From the NCBI RefSeq assembly GCF_037042905.1, contig NC_087261.1, positions 24,510,317 to 24,574,316 on the forward strand: DNA of 64,000 bases, read 5' to 3'. Below the pieces are notes generated by a model, which ran no database searches, was not told where the DNA came from, and was given only the letters and a program-made list of their open reading frames with translations. The DNA comes from Lytechinus pictus. Taxonomy: Eukaryota > Echinodermata > Echinoidea > Temnopleuroida > Toxopneustidae. The position numbers and the translations under genes were made by a program. Of the stretch, positions 25,289 to 40,200 are shown in pieces. Each line of letters begins with the position of its first letter. Position 1 is the first letter of the stretch.

Positions 25289-28200
25289 AACTACTACTAC
25301 TACTATTACTACTTCTTCTTCTACTACTACGACTACTACTACTACTACTACTAATACTTTTAATACTTCTACTAGTACTACTTCTACCACTACTACTTCT
25401 ACTACCACTACCATCACTATGCCTCCCACTTCTCCCACTACAATAAATGAAACTGCATATCATATTATCAGGCATACTATTAATATTGCTACCACCACTA
25501 TTACGACTGCTGCTACTTCAACTATGATATTAAAAAAAAATGCATACAAGATTGGTGGTGAAATCATTAACTTGTTCATTGCATGAAATTGTCCTAGCGA
25601 AACAATGGATAACTTTGTGTTTTTTTATCTGATTTTGATGAAGATCTCACTCTTTTTTAGGCCTATTTTCTTTTCATTCAGATGATAATGATATCATGCT
25701 GGATATAGGGTTGTACCCTAAGACTAACAGAAACTTTATGAAATTTTGATTTAAACAATGAATATTTAAACTTGGATGTATTCATTTTCAAAAAAGATTT
25801 GAATACCAATCTTTAGGATTCAAATCAAATCCAGAATTTAACTTGTCACGAACCACGGAATATTTTGATTGACTTTAAATATCTGTACCACTTTGATACA
25901 AGGATACATATTTGGCCATACTGTTTTAAGTCAGATGACAATGTAGTATGAACAGTTGATGGTTATCGCGTGAGGTATCAGTATAAACCCACAAAGTGAC
26001 GTTTATTTTAATAAAGGGAACTATTGCGATATGGCACAACCATGTCATCTTTTTTTCAATAATGCAAGCTATTATTCTTTTATCAATACGAAGAGTTACC
26101 TTCTATGGCACATCCATAGAATTCCACTAAGATTTGATCAGCGCCGTCCGTATCCAATGATCTGAGTCGGACTATCCGAGATTCGATAACCGGATCGAAA
26201 GACTGCCACACAGCTTCTTGACCACCGGGCAAAGTCTGGAAAGGATCACATTAGAAATTAATCAGAGTTAGGTGATACCAAAATTTCATTTTAATTTCAT
26301 TTATTTCCATTTCCAACATTTACATTTTTCTTCGTACAATAATCATTATAATAAAGAACATACTGTATAAGCAATGAAACATAGCATTTTTAACGTACAA
26401 ACTTTATACTTACGATTATCATATTAGCAGGTTGGAAATGGAGGAGGCTGCTAAAATACGGAGCTCGTAGGATGCAGCCTCCCGGGGGGGGGGGCACTCA
26501 GTATATAATGCATAGTGGGTATGTGCCGCGGAGGGAACCCCCATTTTTACACTCAAATTTCCGTTCCAAGGCATAGCATGTTTGTCTTATTGAGAAAAAA
26601 CCTAAAGAAAGCCGCTCCAAAGCATAGCATTTTCTTCTTATCGAGAAAAAAGAAGAAAGAAATCCGCTCCAAAGCTTCGCATATTTTCCGTTACGCCGTT
26701 CCGGCAGTATTGATCTGCTACAATGAGCCGCAATTTTGGTGAAAAGCGGCCGCAGAGCGCTGTCCGACCATCGCCTCTGCGCTAGCGCACCCGGCGCCCG
26801 TGCCGCCGGGCTAGCTGCATGCACGTTCCATAGGGATGCATACGCACTCACATGCAGGCGACCCGTTCCAAGGACCCCCGTTTTCACAAACATATGTAGT
26901 TCCGAAGCCCGTTCCGAGGACCCTCCTTTTTACAATAAGCCCGCTCCAAGGCCCCCGTTTTTTGTCTCGCCCGCGGCACCTACCTACTACTTTTTTGGTC
27001 GAGTGCCCCCCCCCCCCCGGGCAGCCTCCTAATAAAAATATTATTGTAAATAGTATAAACCAAAACGAACACACACACACACACCATCACACACAATGAC
27101 AACTTGAGCATAAAACCAGTAAAAAAAATAGGGGGGATAAGAATGAAACAGAAATAGAAAATGATAAAAGAGAGAGATGAATGGTCTCCAGAATCTTGCC
27201 CTGGCACACACAAAAATGAACGAAAGGGAAATAAAACATAAACCCACTGTCCCCATTATACAGATTGGGTCGGTAGAAGGTGCAAAAATTCATTTGAGGG
27301 AACGTCCATGTAATTTTGGTTTGAGTGTTGGTCGTAGTGTTTTTATTTGGGGGGGCGGGGATTCGTTTCAGTTTTTGTTTATATCGTTGTGTTTATTGGT
27401 AGAACATAAACAATATGTAGTTTGGGACGTGCGTTTTGCATCACTTACTGTGATTTATATAAGCCCTAAGCATGAACATGATGACAATAACAGGACATTA
27501 GTACTCTAAGCAGGGTGCGGTGGAAAAAGAAGATAGCCTGGTAGCGGGAACTGTTAAATTAAGGAGTTAATGAATATAAGAATTACTCAAGTTCACCCCT
27601 ATGCGAAATTGGATTATCCATGAGAATGATTAATTACACATAAGCCGATCTCGTGTGTAAGTGGTATCCGAGAATTCCACCCGAAGTGCCCCAAAATGAT
27701 TGAAAACCTCCACAAAAATCCTTGTTGGACACAACTCTTGGTTTTCTTTGCTCATGCTCATGGGTCGATGCTGAATTCAAATTTGAAATTGAAATATTCC
27801 CTTTTCCCCAGGCCTCAGTTGGGTCACAGTGGTATGGTAGATTACTGTGAATGGGTAAGTTCATGATCTTACTGAATGGAAGGTTAGGGGGCCAGATGGC
27901 GCGTCGCTGTAGGACACTTCGTAGGATGATACGAAAGAAGAGGGAGTTCCCTGGACTACAAGCCCTGCAAACTGAGAACAAAAGAGGTAAACACTATCAG
28001 AAATGTATTCATCATTTCGTTGACTTTGATGATTATGTTATTGATCCTAATGCAACATGATGCTTTTGTTGGTGATGATGATGGGGATGATGATGATGAT
28101 GACAGTGAGGATGATGATGACAGTGATGATGATGATGATGACAGTTTTATGACGAAAGTGATGATAATGATGATGATAACAAAGATCATGAAAATAACGG

Positions 28201-31200
28201 TGATAGCAATTACCTTTATAAAAATTGTATTAGTTATTCTCACAAAATGATCGTTACATATGTGTTTAAATGGCCCTCATTCTTATGGTGAATCCGACAT
28301 CACTACCTAAATACAATCAACACACCTTTCGGCATCACTTCACATCAAACTTGAATGGCACAGCAATTTAAAAATGCTAAATATACTGCAATGTGTATCA
28401 AGTGTCGGTACCAATGTTTCGTATGCTATTTGTGGAAGCAATATTCACCTGGTGACGTAAGCCGAAGTCAAATTCAATGTACGCTGATTGGTCAGTAACT
28501 GTCGAAACCCAGGGTGTTCCACCATTTATAGAGGGCACCCCACTGTAAGCCTACACACAGTATAGTGGTATTAGAGGAGAAGGTGAAATGATAATGATAA
28601 TAGTAAGAAAGGAATTATTGTAATAGCAGTACGGACGATAAACGTTGAATTAGTGGTTGCCAATAAATAAAATTGATAATTTTGATGACAGCCACATTGC
28701 ACAAAAATTTCAGTTATTCATGATAAATTATTATAAGAACTTCACATTCTAATCAGAAATACTCTCTTCTTCTTCTCCCTTCTCCCCATCTTCCTCCTTC
28801 TTCTCCTTTTCTTCTTCTTCTGCTCCTTCTTTAACTCTTTTCCTCCTTCTTCATGAGTACAGACTGCCTTTGGCATATTATCATACTAGAAATTCAATTT
28901 TGAATTGTTGATTAACATTGCTGCTGTTGGTGGCGGGGTTGTATCAACTGGTCAGTATCGTGAAATTTAATACACATTTTGAGAGATGTAACGTGAAAAA
29001 TGAGATTTGATGCATAAGACTACATATAAACACACTGCCCGACATCTACATTAGATGTGAAAATACTCCCTATTACCCCCCCCCCCCCTCCGCGAATAGG
29101 AAATCATGAGTAAGGATGGAAAATGAAACTGTACTTACAACATTGGATGAAATCTGCACTGATCTTATATCTCCTCGTTCAAATCCAGTAGCTCTCTCAC
29201 ATTCGGTTGCTGTGAAGGACAAGGGTAGAAGGGAAGGACAATGCCGTACAAGTTCAGTGTCGTTCGCAAGGCGTAAAAGTCAATGCCAATGGCACATAAC
29301 TGTTCTCGAGGGGTACAGACTACAATAAGCCTGTGCCGCAAATACATAAGAACATCTTTAAGCAGCGAGTCTGTTCTATCTCTACTTATGAATTAATCAT
29401 ATTAATTAATTGCCTCAACATAACGGGTTACTAAGTAAGAAATTCATGAATCCAATCGAAGAAAACAATTAAAGTTTTATCTTTGCTCTACTTGACATCG
29501 ATACAATTGAGCTTGGGTTGGGCCAGTATTGTCGATCAGTTACATTTAGCTAGAGTTTATACCTACGAAACCGACCTCAAACCAACCGATGGTATTAGAT
29601 TATCATAAGGTACAAGCTTTTGTCGGACAGGAGCCGGTTTCACTGGAATGACTTCGGCATATCATATGCGTTCCCATCCAGTGGCGTCAAAATATTCTGG
29701 TCAGATGGAACGTAGGAGTGAACCGCCGTTTGAACAATTTATTCAATATGAAATATACACATAGAGATATCGACCAACAGCAGAGGTGAAAGGGCAACTT
29801 TACAATCTCATTTTACAAAGTAAAATTAAATAGATATATGTATAGTTTATAGAATTGGCTCAAGCCTCAAATATTGCATTTTTTTCATTATGGCAACTAC
29901 CATTGTGACATGGCTCAACAGCCAATCAAAATCAAGTTGTCCATTGTAGAAGTCGCCATGATAGCAAAGTTACTATACCGGTAGTTGCAGTTCTCTATGA
30001 AATGGGTACCAAAATGTTCCACGCCATGTACTACTTCTATTCGTATGGACTACTAATCCACTTACGCCATTCGACAAACAACGTTGCGAAGTCCTTCTTC
30101 TGGTTGAATTCGCCAGAACAGATGAAGGTAACATTCCCGAAGGGCAAGTTGGTAACATAGTTAAGGATTGCCAGTTGTGATGTGAAGATACAGCCTGACC
30201 TATCCTCGGATATTACCTGTGAAGTACTGGTCTGAATGGGGTAGACCTTCGCAGTGATATTCACGTTGGTGGTCATGAACCACTTCACACCGGTAAGCGG
30301 ATACCCTTTGACCTGACAAGTCAGTGTTAGGTCTGGGTTAAGATGGTGGCTGTCGATCGTGAGTGAAAGAACTTTGGGATCGGTCGCTGTACAGAAGAAT
30401 AAATGAAAAAAAAATGCGTTGTATCGTTAAAAGCGCACTCTGTCACCCAGAAATGGCAACAAAGCAAATGTTATCCCATAGATATCATTTTCCTTTTGAA
30501 TTCAAACATTCTGGCAGTATCCTACAAATATAACATGGACATCCAATGCTCCACATTTGTCACAGTTTTGAGCAGGTTAATTTCACATGCAGCAAAAATA
30601 ATGGTTGATTCTTTGCGACAAGAAAGGAGGCCACTTGTCTCGCATGTGCATGCATCATTATTGTTTCATCAAAATTGCCAGAATGGTCAAGCCTTTTTTC
30701 GAGTTACCATGGTGACAGTCAGTGCTTCTCAGCCAACCAGTGCTTCTCAGCCAATCAAGACCAAGGATGTTACATCAATTTCCAGAGGACGAAACACGCC
30801 AGAAGGCATTGCCACAAAATTTGGACAAATGGCTTTACAATATCTTGATATGCCCAATAATTCTTACCTGTTTCGTCGCAGAGGTGGAGACCCATCACTG
30901 CCTCATCCGTGAGGACATAATCAAAGAACTTGACGGCACTGAAAGCAGCATCAGCACTGTTCGAACCCGACTGGCTGGATCCGATGACAAAGTCGTCTTT
31001 CACATCGTGGCTGTTCTTTTCTAGCGTAGACACGTCGGTTGACCCTGTAAAGATATCGACTACCTTTATGGTTCAACATGTTTATTGTGTTTGGGTACTT
31101 TTAAATATTGATAGGGACAAGAATGAATACCCAGGTATTGTGAAGACCGCACACCATGGTAGTGCCTAGGCGGTGCGTATTAGATCTACAGTATATTTTA

Positions 31201-34200
31201 TATATTCTCTCCACCTTTGTCACTATTTACCTTTTCTTCTTCTGATTTCCTCCTCTTGTTATTCATATATGATCATTTTATTGTTTTGTAATCTTTAGTT
31301 CATTTTGCTTTCGTTGCCATTCCTGAATGCATGGTTATTCTTTCCTTTAGAGAGGATGTCTCCATTGTATTCTGATAGCCACAACGAGACCTAAAGGTGT
31401 CTAATTTACGATTGAATAAATCGGAATTTATACAAGCGAGACGTTTTTAAAATGATCAATTGGAAATATCGTAAGAGCGGGGATGGTCGCCACTCATATA
31501 AAACAGCCAGCCATGCCAGTAGTTCTCATTATATTCAGTCCAATATTTTTCCCGCATTAATTGGAACACACCAAACACATTAAAAAATGAAAAACTGAAA
31601 AACAGGCTTTATACAGGCAAACCGGAATAACGTATATAGAAAATGAGAAGTGCAGCATTCAAGTGAATCGGAAAATAGTTTTATCACATCGCAAGAGTTA
31701 TTCCGAACAACATTTTTAAGAGATCATATATACCCTTTAAACTGCCGTCGATGTAAATCTTTCCTTCATAGGCGTCTTTGAACGTCAGAGTCACGTGAAA
31801 CCATTCACCAATTGTGACGTCAGCTTGAGGGACGATTATCTTATCCCAAACGAGACCATCGCTCCTAAAATGGGCGTAGTATTTCTGAGAGATGGGCATA
31901 TACATTAAAGAAAAAAAAGATTCAAGTGAGCTTACTAGTCTAAAATGATGAGATTGCGAATTAATCTATTTATTTTATTTCAATTGTAGCTGGTGCTGGG
32001 CCATTTATTCAATAATAGTTAAAAATGCATTTTCCATTCAGTACAAAAGACCGCAAAATTGTGATCACTTTGCGTATATTATATCATGTATGATATACAT
32101 GTATCTAGTGGAATTGTTTCTGCAGAAAACAGGCTGTAAAGAATATTTGAAAATATGAATATATCTACATTTCATAGTTATGTATTTATATTAATTGATT
32201 GAGATATATGTAAAGATATTTTTTTGCAGCGTGTGATAATATTGTTTAATTTCTGTGGAAATTTCCATGTACATCCATAGTGGTTATGGTGGTATTGCCT
32301 CTGAACATGCTAAATAAAACCCTTCATATTAATAAACACGATATGCAGGAGTGAAAAGATGAGTGACATTAGAAATGAATTATTGAAATTAGAATCATAA
32401 TTGCTGAAATATCATTGATGTCGATGCGAATTCTTTGTTCTTGGTGGGAAAGAGTCTAAGATGACGTCCTGTGAACTTGAACAGTTAAATGATATGTCTT
32501 GTTCGACGGTCGATTCAACTTCTCCATAAGCCTACCTTGTCACTTGCAGACTGGATGAAAGCGAAACCATTTGAATCACTCTCATCTCCTCCACTGGTGA
32601 AGAACACCATGTTGGCACTTCCGGCGTTGGTCATCTGCTTGATCCACATGGATACAGTCATGCCGTCAGGGCACCAGCCGATCTTCGAGAGGCACCTGCC
32701 ATCGTAGTTGCCGAGGGTTATGCGTCCGTCGGTGTTCATGGCTGCACATTTCTGTGAAAGCTGTTGACGGGGTGAGATGTGGCATGAATTAATTTAGTTT
32801 TCATGTTTTATTGAAGATATGGAGATGTCATGGGTTGTTTCAAATTAAGAATGTATGTATGATAATGGAAACTACCATCAGCCTATGGCAACAGGGCTCA
32901 GCCGCCCATCAAAAAGTAAAGACTGCGTGGTTATCATTGGTTGGCAAAGAGGCTAACAGTGGAAATTGCAAAGCTCTCATAATCGGGAAAAGAAAAAAAA
33001 GGGAGTCATGGAAATGTCGTAGGCGGGCTGGGTCGTGTATGTGAAATATATATATATATATATATATATATTTCTTTGAAATAAAAATTAGTTTGTATTT
33101 ATGTATATACATATATATTTGAGAAATAAAAACAAATGAATAAATAAGTACTCCGCTGCAACTTCAGACCATAGGTATCCTGAAGTCTGCATTCTTTCAT
33201 TTTTTTAAAAGCACATTACCCTTTTCCAGCTTCGTAGAAATTGTCATCACCTACCTGTTGGGGAGCGTCAGTGTATTCAATCTGCGTCGAAGATGAGCCG
33301 GATAAACCGCCAGTATTCGAGTAAATATTATTGTTAACATGGCTGTTGCAATCTCCCGGTTCGGTGCCATCAACGGTTGAACGACCGCTCAGGTCCCAGT
33401 ATTCCAGCGGTGAATCAGCTGAAAAAAAACAGAGAAGATTTCAAGAAATGGGAAGAGTGTTCGTGTGGATTTGCACCCCATACCAGGTGCAGTACCCTTA
33501 AGCATCCTTAAGCACTCACTGTCGGCTAACCATATACAGGGACAGCGCCAATGTATGTTGATAAAAAGGGCAAGACGACATAAAATGCGGCGTATCCCCC
33601 TCCATTTCATGAAGATTAAGCATTTATTGTATTACGATAGCAATGCTTTTCTCATTTCAACCCCTTTCTTCTTCCCCTTTTCCACTTTTTTCACTACTTG
33701 CAAATTCACAGTGCCTGACCCCTTTGGTGCCACCCTGAAAATTCCAGATTGGCCTACAAAACGACGGGACTTAGTGAACTAAGTGTACTATCTTTGCTTT
33801 CATGGTGATGTAGAGAGTCAAAGAATACTGAAGGGCAGTGTAGCACCTTCTTAAAAAGTTGTAAGTACGTTCAGGCAATAAAATTCCCGGTGTAGTACAA
33901 TAGAGGGAGATAAAGTGCAGATGTTGTTCAGGTTTTGTTTGATGTTTCATTCAAATAGGGTGGCAAACAGGGTAAATACCAACAGACCCTCGGATGGTGT
34001 ATAAAGAACAGTCTTTGACAAACCGTACTCACCAGTAGGATATGGGCATGCGTAACGGACCTCGAAGTCCTGGCATCCGCCGTTTCCGGTGTTGTCGGCC
34101 CCACGACAGACCAGTCCTTTGGGGGTACATGTATAGGGGTACTCAAGGACCACATTGGTGGAAGCCCAAGGTGTAGCTGTACCAACTACCCGACACTGGG

Positions 34201-37200
34201 CGAAGACAGGAGAGGCGCAAAGTGTCGGGTCGTTCTGTGGGGGAGAAGTACGATACATATGGAAAAGCATTGCTGTATTACAGTTAAATATTCTGAATCA
34301 TACACGTCATGGTCAAGATCCGTCATTAATTTTGAAGGCCATACAAGATTAGGCCTACTTTAGGAATACACATATCGTGCAATCGTTGCAATGTAGGCCT
34401 ACTGCCAAATAACAAAGGACGCCTGAGAAGTCTATGAGGAAAATTCAAAGAACCTGAACCGCAGTAGTAGATCAATGGGTTAATCCAGGGGAGGGCAGCA
34501 AAATGTATTTCAAAACACCCCCTATACCAAATTATTTCAAAACACCCCCTAAACGAGTTTTTCTCTGTGTGCAAAATAACCGCCTAAACAAGTATTTGCG
34601 GGCTTTGTTTACACATTTTGGCCTCTAAACAAGTTTTCGCCAGAATATGACCCCGAGGAAAATGCTAGGGGGAAAAACATACCCTAACACGTTTGGCTAG
34701 TCTTAAAAAATGCTTTGGAAAAAAAATACCCTAAATACGTTTGACCTGCGATTTACCGCTGAACAGTCTGTCAAAACTACCCCTTTTTGAAAATCAGTGT
34801 TTTTGATACCCTGAACAAGTGCACGCGCGATCTGCGTCCAAAACTGAAAAAACACCCCCTTTAAACGCGGTTTTTTTGTCACGAGTGTGTACAGCAATAT
34901 ATTTGACTTGGGGGTGAACGAATGTTCTGCTCTGAACTTAGGACGAAATGGTAAATGAAAGAGCATTATTAACGCACTCCTGTAATCCGATGTTCGGCAA
35001 AGGCATAGGTATCCTTTATCATGTGTCAATACATTACTCTCTTCCTGAGCGAAAACTAGAAGAAACACTCTTCGATTCCAATGAGAATTTCAACAGTCAC
35101 TGAAGCATTGATTGAAAATTAATATCTTGAGTCTTTATAACAAATGACGAGCACCATGTTTTCGGCACAATTGAGAAGGTTTTTTCGGCATTCATATGTC
35201 TCCCCTTCCAGACGGAAATACTATGGTGACGCCCATGTAGACGTTGCTCGAGCATCCAACAAGTCACTGAATAGATACATCATGTATAAAAGCGGCAATA
35301 CCATTAATACACTAAAACAAATCAGTCAAAAATGACTAGTTAATTGGGTCAACTGGGTGAAACTGTTATTCTATAGTCATATTTGACTATTTTAAGTCGT
35401 ATTTTACTAGAACAGAGTTATTTCTGACTAGAATATGTCAGAAATGTGATGGTTAGTGATTGTGATATCAGTTGCACCCAGCTGACTACTGGTCTAGTCA
35501 ATTTGACTGATTTGTTTTAAGAGTGTAGCCAAAATAGGCCATTTAACCTTTCCACCTATTCGAACAATCTTTGAGCCGAACTGAATTTTGTTAAATCCCT
35601 ATCAACAGATCAACCGTGCATCCCTTTTCCAAATTGTGTGTCCCGTTCAATCTATGGAATATTACATCGCGAAAGACATGTACGGGCTTATTTGAGCAAT
35701 ATATTCCCGGGGCTTTTATAGATCTACAGGAGAATCCGACTTACAAGTCCCTGATGAGTGGAAAACATTTCTTTATCGTCGGTACCATCATCAGCGTTAA
35801 ACCAGCTGGTCCAGTAGATTGGTTCTGCAAGAGTAAGAAATCAAATCAATTTTAGGATGTTACTCGTAGCATATATATATCACAATATGCTACTAGGGGA
35901 TTATTTCATGACACAACATGATTTTCGCTTTTATAACCTTCTGAATCCTTGCATCTGATTGGCCCATGTCACATTTGCCAGACAAAATCATATTGAAGAT
36001 GTTTCATGAAGCACTCACTAGTATTTAATCATTACGAAACATTGCATATTCCCGGTGTTTAAACCCTTAAAAGGATCAGTCATAGCCTCCAATCTCTTAG
36101 TGTTTTTGTGTCCGACCGATAATAATGGTCAATATCAACCAAAAATTCTGGTGGATCTAACCATTGGCAGCGGAAGGCAAACAAATTAGGGGGGTCCACC
36201 TGAAATTTTGGGATGGACACAGGTAAAAAAAATTGACAAGCAAAAAAAAAAGGTTATCAACCAAATATTTAGGGGGGCCACACAAATTTTAGGGGGGTCC
36301 ACCTGAATTTAGGGGGAGGGACGCAGGAGACAAAATTGACAAGCAAAAAAAAAGTTATCAACAACAAACCTCAAATTTAGGGGGGCAGCCTCCCCCTTCC
36401 GTTTGCGCCGCCTCTGTATCTAACCAATAAATTAATTGATTTTGACGATGGCTTTTGGTCGGACACATATTCACCAAATCATGGATTGTTTTACCAAGTA
36501 TTTTTAAAAGTGAATGGTCACAGCACAACTTCAATCTTTTGCTAATAAACTCCCATCACAAAGACGAATCAATACCCAAAGTCCATCTCCCCTAGTACCA
36601 CGGGAACGGTGCTCAGGGTGGTTTCTGAAGACTTTATAGTAAAGTTATTGTATTAAAGAAATTATGCTATGATAGTCGAAAAAGCTGGTGCGTCCAGCTT
36701 CATTGGAAAGTTTTGAACAGTCGAAGGGATAAGTGGCTATCAAGGCTAACGCGTTACCTAAATGAAATGCCATACATTTGCAAGAAGAATGAATTGTCAC
36801 TGACTGTCATGACAGCCATTTCTCATTGGTAAAATTATGCATGACAAGTTGTGACAAACGTGTTTCAGAACGTAAAATGTATTCTTATTTTTAGAGTTGG
36901 TTTAAAAGATTCACATGTCCGAATGAAATCTAAATCATACATCTGTACAAGTACAATAATTAAGTAACCTATGAACGCTGCAAGTGATATGGGATATTTA
37001 ATCCTGATTCAAAATGCTCAAACATCTTTTAATGACGAAAGAGTCAAGTCGGTAGGCTTAAAAAAATGTTCCTGCTCCAATTGGATATTCGTGTTTTTGT
37101 ATTAAAAAAAAATAGTAAAGATCCTTAACCGCATCATGTGAGACGTTTGTACCATACCTTGCTGGCCGCTACAGAGTAGGCATGATCGGAACCTGGGAGT

Positions 37201-40200
37201 TGGAACTAAACTTATCATTATATACTTCTCTGTGTGGGCCTTTGAGTTCACTGTTATTTACTTTATTTGTTTATTTAATTTCCACAATCTGATAGTCATA
37301 ATCAATGAACTTCGGAATACTCACGTTGTGGACAGAGCAGCCGGACTTCGTAGTCAAAGCACGTAGAGTTATCCCCGGAACTCTGACTCGATCCAATGCA
37401 CACTAGCCCGCCCTCTACGGTACAGTTAACGTCAAACACCTGTCCAGTCATATCGGAGAGAATATGGGTGTACAGAGTCCGGCATTCAATGCCTATCGGA
37501 GTCTCACAAGTTTCCTGTAAAAAGAGAGAAGAGTTGTTGAGAATATAAGTCTTTTCCTCGAACTAGTCGGTAATTCATTACGTTAAAAAATGCGACTCGA
37601 AATCACAAAGAAGTAGGCCTATCGCTTTACAGTCATTTTTTAAAGTAAGATCAGCTATATCCATGAATATATACTGTGCTAATATATTAAACCAAGTGTT
37701 ACTCATTTTTGTTCTGTATTGTAAATTACCGAATGAAGCGATACTGAAAGACGTGCGGGTTAATGTACCATTCTTAGTACACTGAAATTTGTTTTATACC
37801 TCTTCGAGTAAAGCAATGCTTTCGTTGTCCACCCCGTCCCCGTGCAAATAAGGTGCGTCCAAGCTCATCCAAGCAGTCCAGTTGTAATTACGCTCTGAGT
37901 GGAATGAAGCGAAAATGTGTCATATGAAATGCTTTTCAAAGAACATAAGCTTTTATTTCTGATCCTTCCAGTGATGTCTCGAAAATTAGAACGGTAGAAA
38001 CCTTCGTCGCATCTTTTAATTCATAAGGGAGAATTTTCGAAAAGAAGAAAGACAAAGATGGTTGGTAAAGGCATAAAATCATAATGTACATGCTCAGTCA
38101 TAAGGATAATCAATTTTTATCTTTATCTACTAATAATTTTTGCCTCACGTCGTAACTCTTGATTTTTGTATAAATAACTTCCTCAACACCACTCTAACAA
38201 TGATGGGCCAAAGCTAATACTTTACCTATGTCATGTATGTAGTAGTCACATTGTAGTTGTTAATATGATGATGATACTGATTAGTATTTCTGTCATTATT
38301 ATCATTCTTCCTATTATTGTTTATTATTATCATTATTTCAGATTATATTATTTAATTTGTTGTTCTATTATCACCACCATCACCATCATTACAATAGTTA
38401 GAGGCACATAATGAAACTTTTACCATGTACTCTTTCATTTAACTGAGATCGTGAAATACTCACTCTGCAGTGGCACTAAACTTTAAGAGTGTCTGGTTCT
38501 AATAGCGTGCATCTTTGTCAAAAACCATCGTTAGAAAGGGAGGCGAGCGAGAAAATGTGTAATTTCTGAAATAATTGATTTGTATTGATTTTGGCTTGTA
38601 CAAATTAGACTTCGTTGAAAATGAAATCTAGGTACATTACGTTCTCAACAATGGTTAAAGGAGAATGAAACCTTTGAAACAAGATACCTTGTGTGAAAAC
38701 AGAAAAATCAAAGAAACAGATCAACGAAAGTTTGAGAAAAATCGGACAAATAATGAGAAAGTTATGAGCATTTGAATATTGCGATCACTAATGCTATGGA
38801 GATCCTCAAATTGGCAATGCGACAAAGATGTGTGATGTCACTTGTGAACAACTCTCCCCATTACTTTAGTATATTTTCACTTAAATTGCCTCTTTAATTA
38901 CATCTATCAGCATGTAATACAGATTTTTAAAGAATACATCATGGATAAAGAGTTTGTACCACCACAAGAAAAAGCAGAAAGAGACATTTTGAGGGTATTT
39001 TATAGTCCATCAAAGGGAAAGTTGTTCACATTTGACATCACACATCCTTGTCGCATTGCCAATGGGAGGATCCCCATATCATTAGTGATTGCAATATTCA
39101 AATGCTCATAACTTTCTCATTATTTGTCCGATTTTTCTCAAACTTTCTTTGTTCTTATTCTTTGATTTTTCTGTTTCGACACAAGCCTACTTATTCCAAA
39201 GGTTTCATTCCCCTTTAAAGAAAAACAACATTAATTTGTGGAATTGTGTTTTTAGGGAAGTGAACGTAGCAGACCTTATCAACTGGTCAACACCTCCCCT
39301 TAAATGGATTTTTTTTTATATGCTGAAAGAACACCAAACTGGTATATAACTAAGGACATAGGAAACAAGTTAATCAGGCAGAGTGGGTGATCTTGTAGAC
39401 GACAGAAATTACTCTCGGGTCTCTTTTCACAAAGTGTAGACAATGGCCAAGCGGGGATTCTAACTCACAACCTTACGATCATGATTCCAATGCTCTAACC
39501 ACTAGACCACACGACCCGATTGGGTGATTCTTCACGTGAATAAACATCCCATCCCAATAGCACACACTATTTACCACATAGTTCCGAACGAGAGGCCTTC
39601 CGAGCTCCAGTTGCGTCATCAACCGCCTCGCACACGACGCTGGCATTGCCACCGTAATTGATCAGTTGCAAGGCAGACTTTATGCGGTAGTTATCGCTTA
39701 CGAGTTCCGTGTAAACGTGGCCCTCCAATCCGGATTGATCCAGTGCGGAGTAGTTTATTCCATCCGCATCCACTATGAACCAGGTGATAGACGGTACCAT
39801 GTCCTTTCCGGGTCCACGAGCGACGCATTCGACAAGAATGTTCGGGTCTGAGGGATCACTGACTTGGACGACGTAGAGGATGTGAACTATATCTTCAGAA
39901 CTAACTGATAAGGCTATGTACCGAGAGATATTGATTGGAAATAAAATGAAATACAGTTATCAGTTTAAGATATACTCTATTGCTACAGGTAGGTTTCATA
40001 TACATGTATAGCAAATGGATTGACTAAGAACCACAGTTTAAATGGTACCTGTCAGTAAAAAAATACCTACTTTCGGATAAAATGTCCCCGAAAGGCACCT
40101 TCATCAGTTCATGAAACGCTCCTCAGGTGATAAATTCCATTTTAATGCTTAACCTTATCATCACAGTGTGGTATTGTTTTCAAGTTGTGCCAATAGTCAA

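Noticed and set aside
24948-25586. 212-residue open frame on the plus strand
   Set aside because: It is a microsatellite artefact (Leu, Tyr, Thr runs) inside an intron.
26498-27080. Several 70-130-residue frames on both strands
   Set aside because: They lie inside the non-autonomous element, occur in similar form in its second copy, and resemble no transposase.
30403-30912. 169-residue open frame on the plus strand
   Set aside because: It overlaps the antisense of a LamG exon and a MITE-like piece, with no domain or coding bias.
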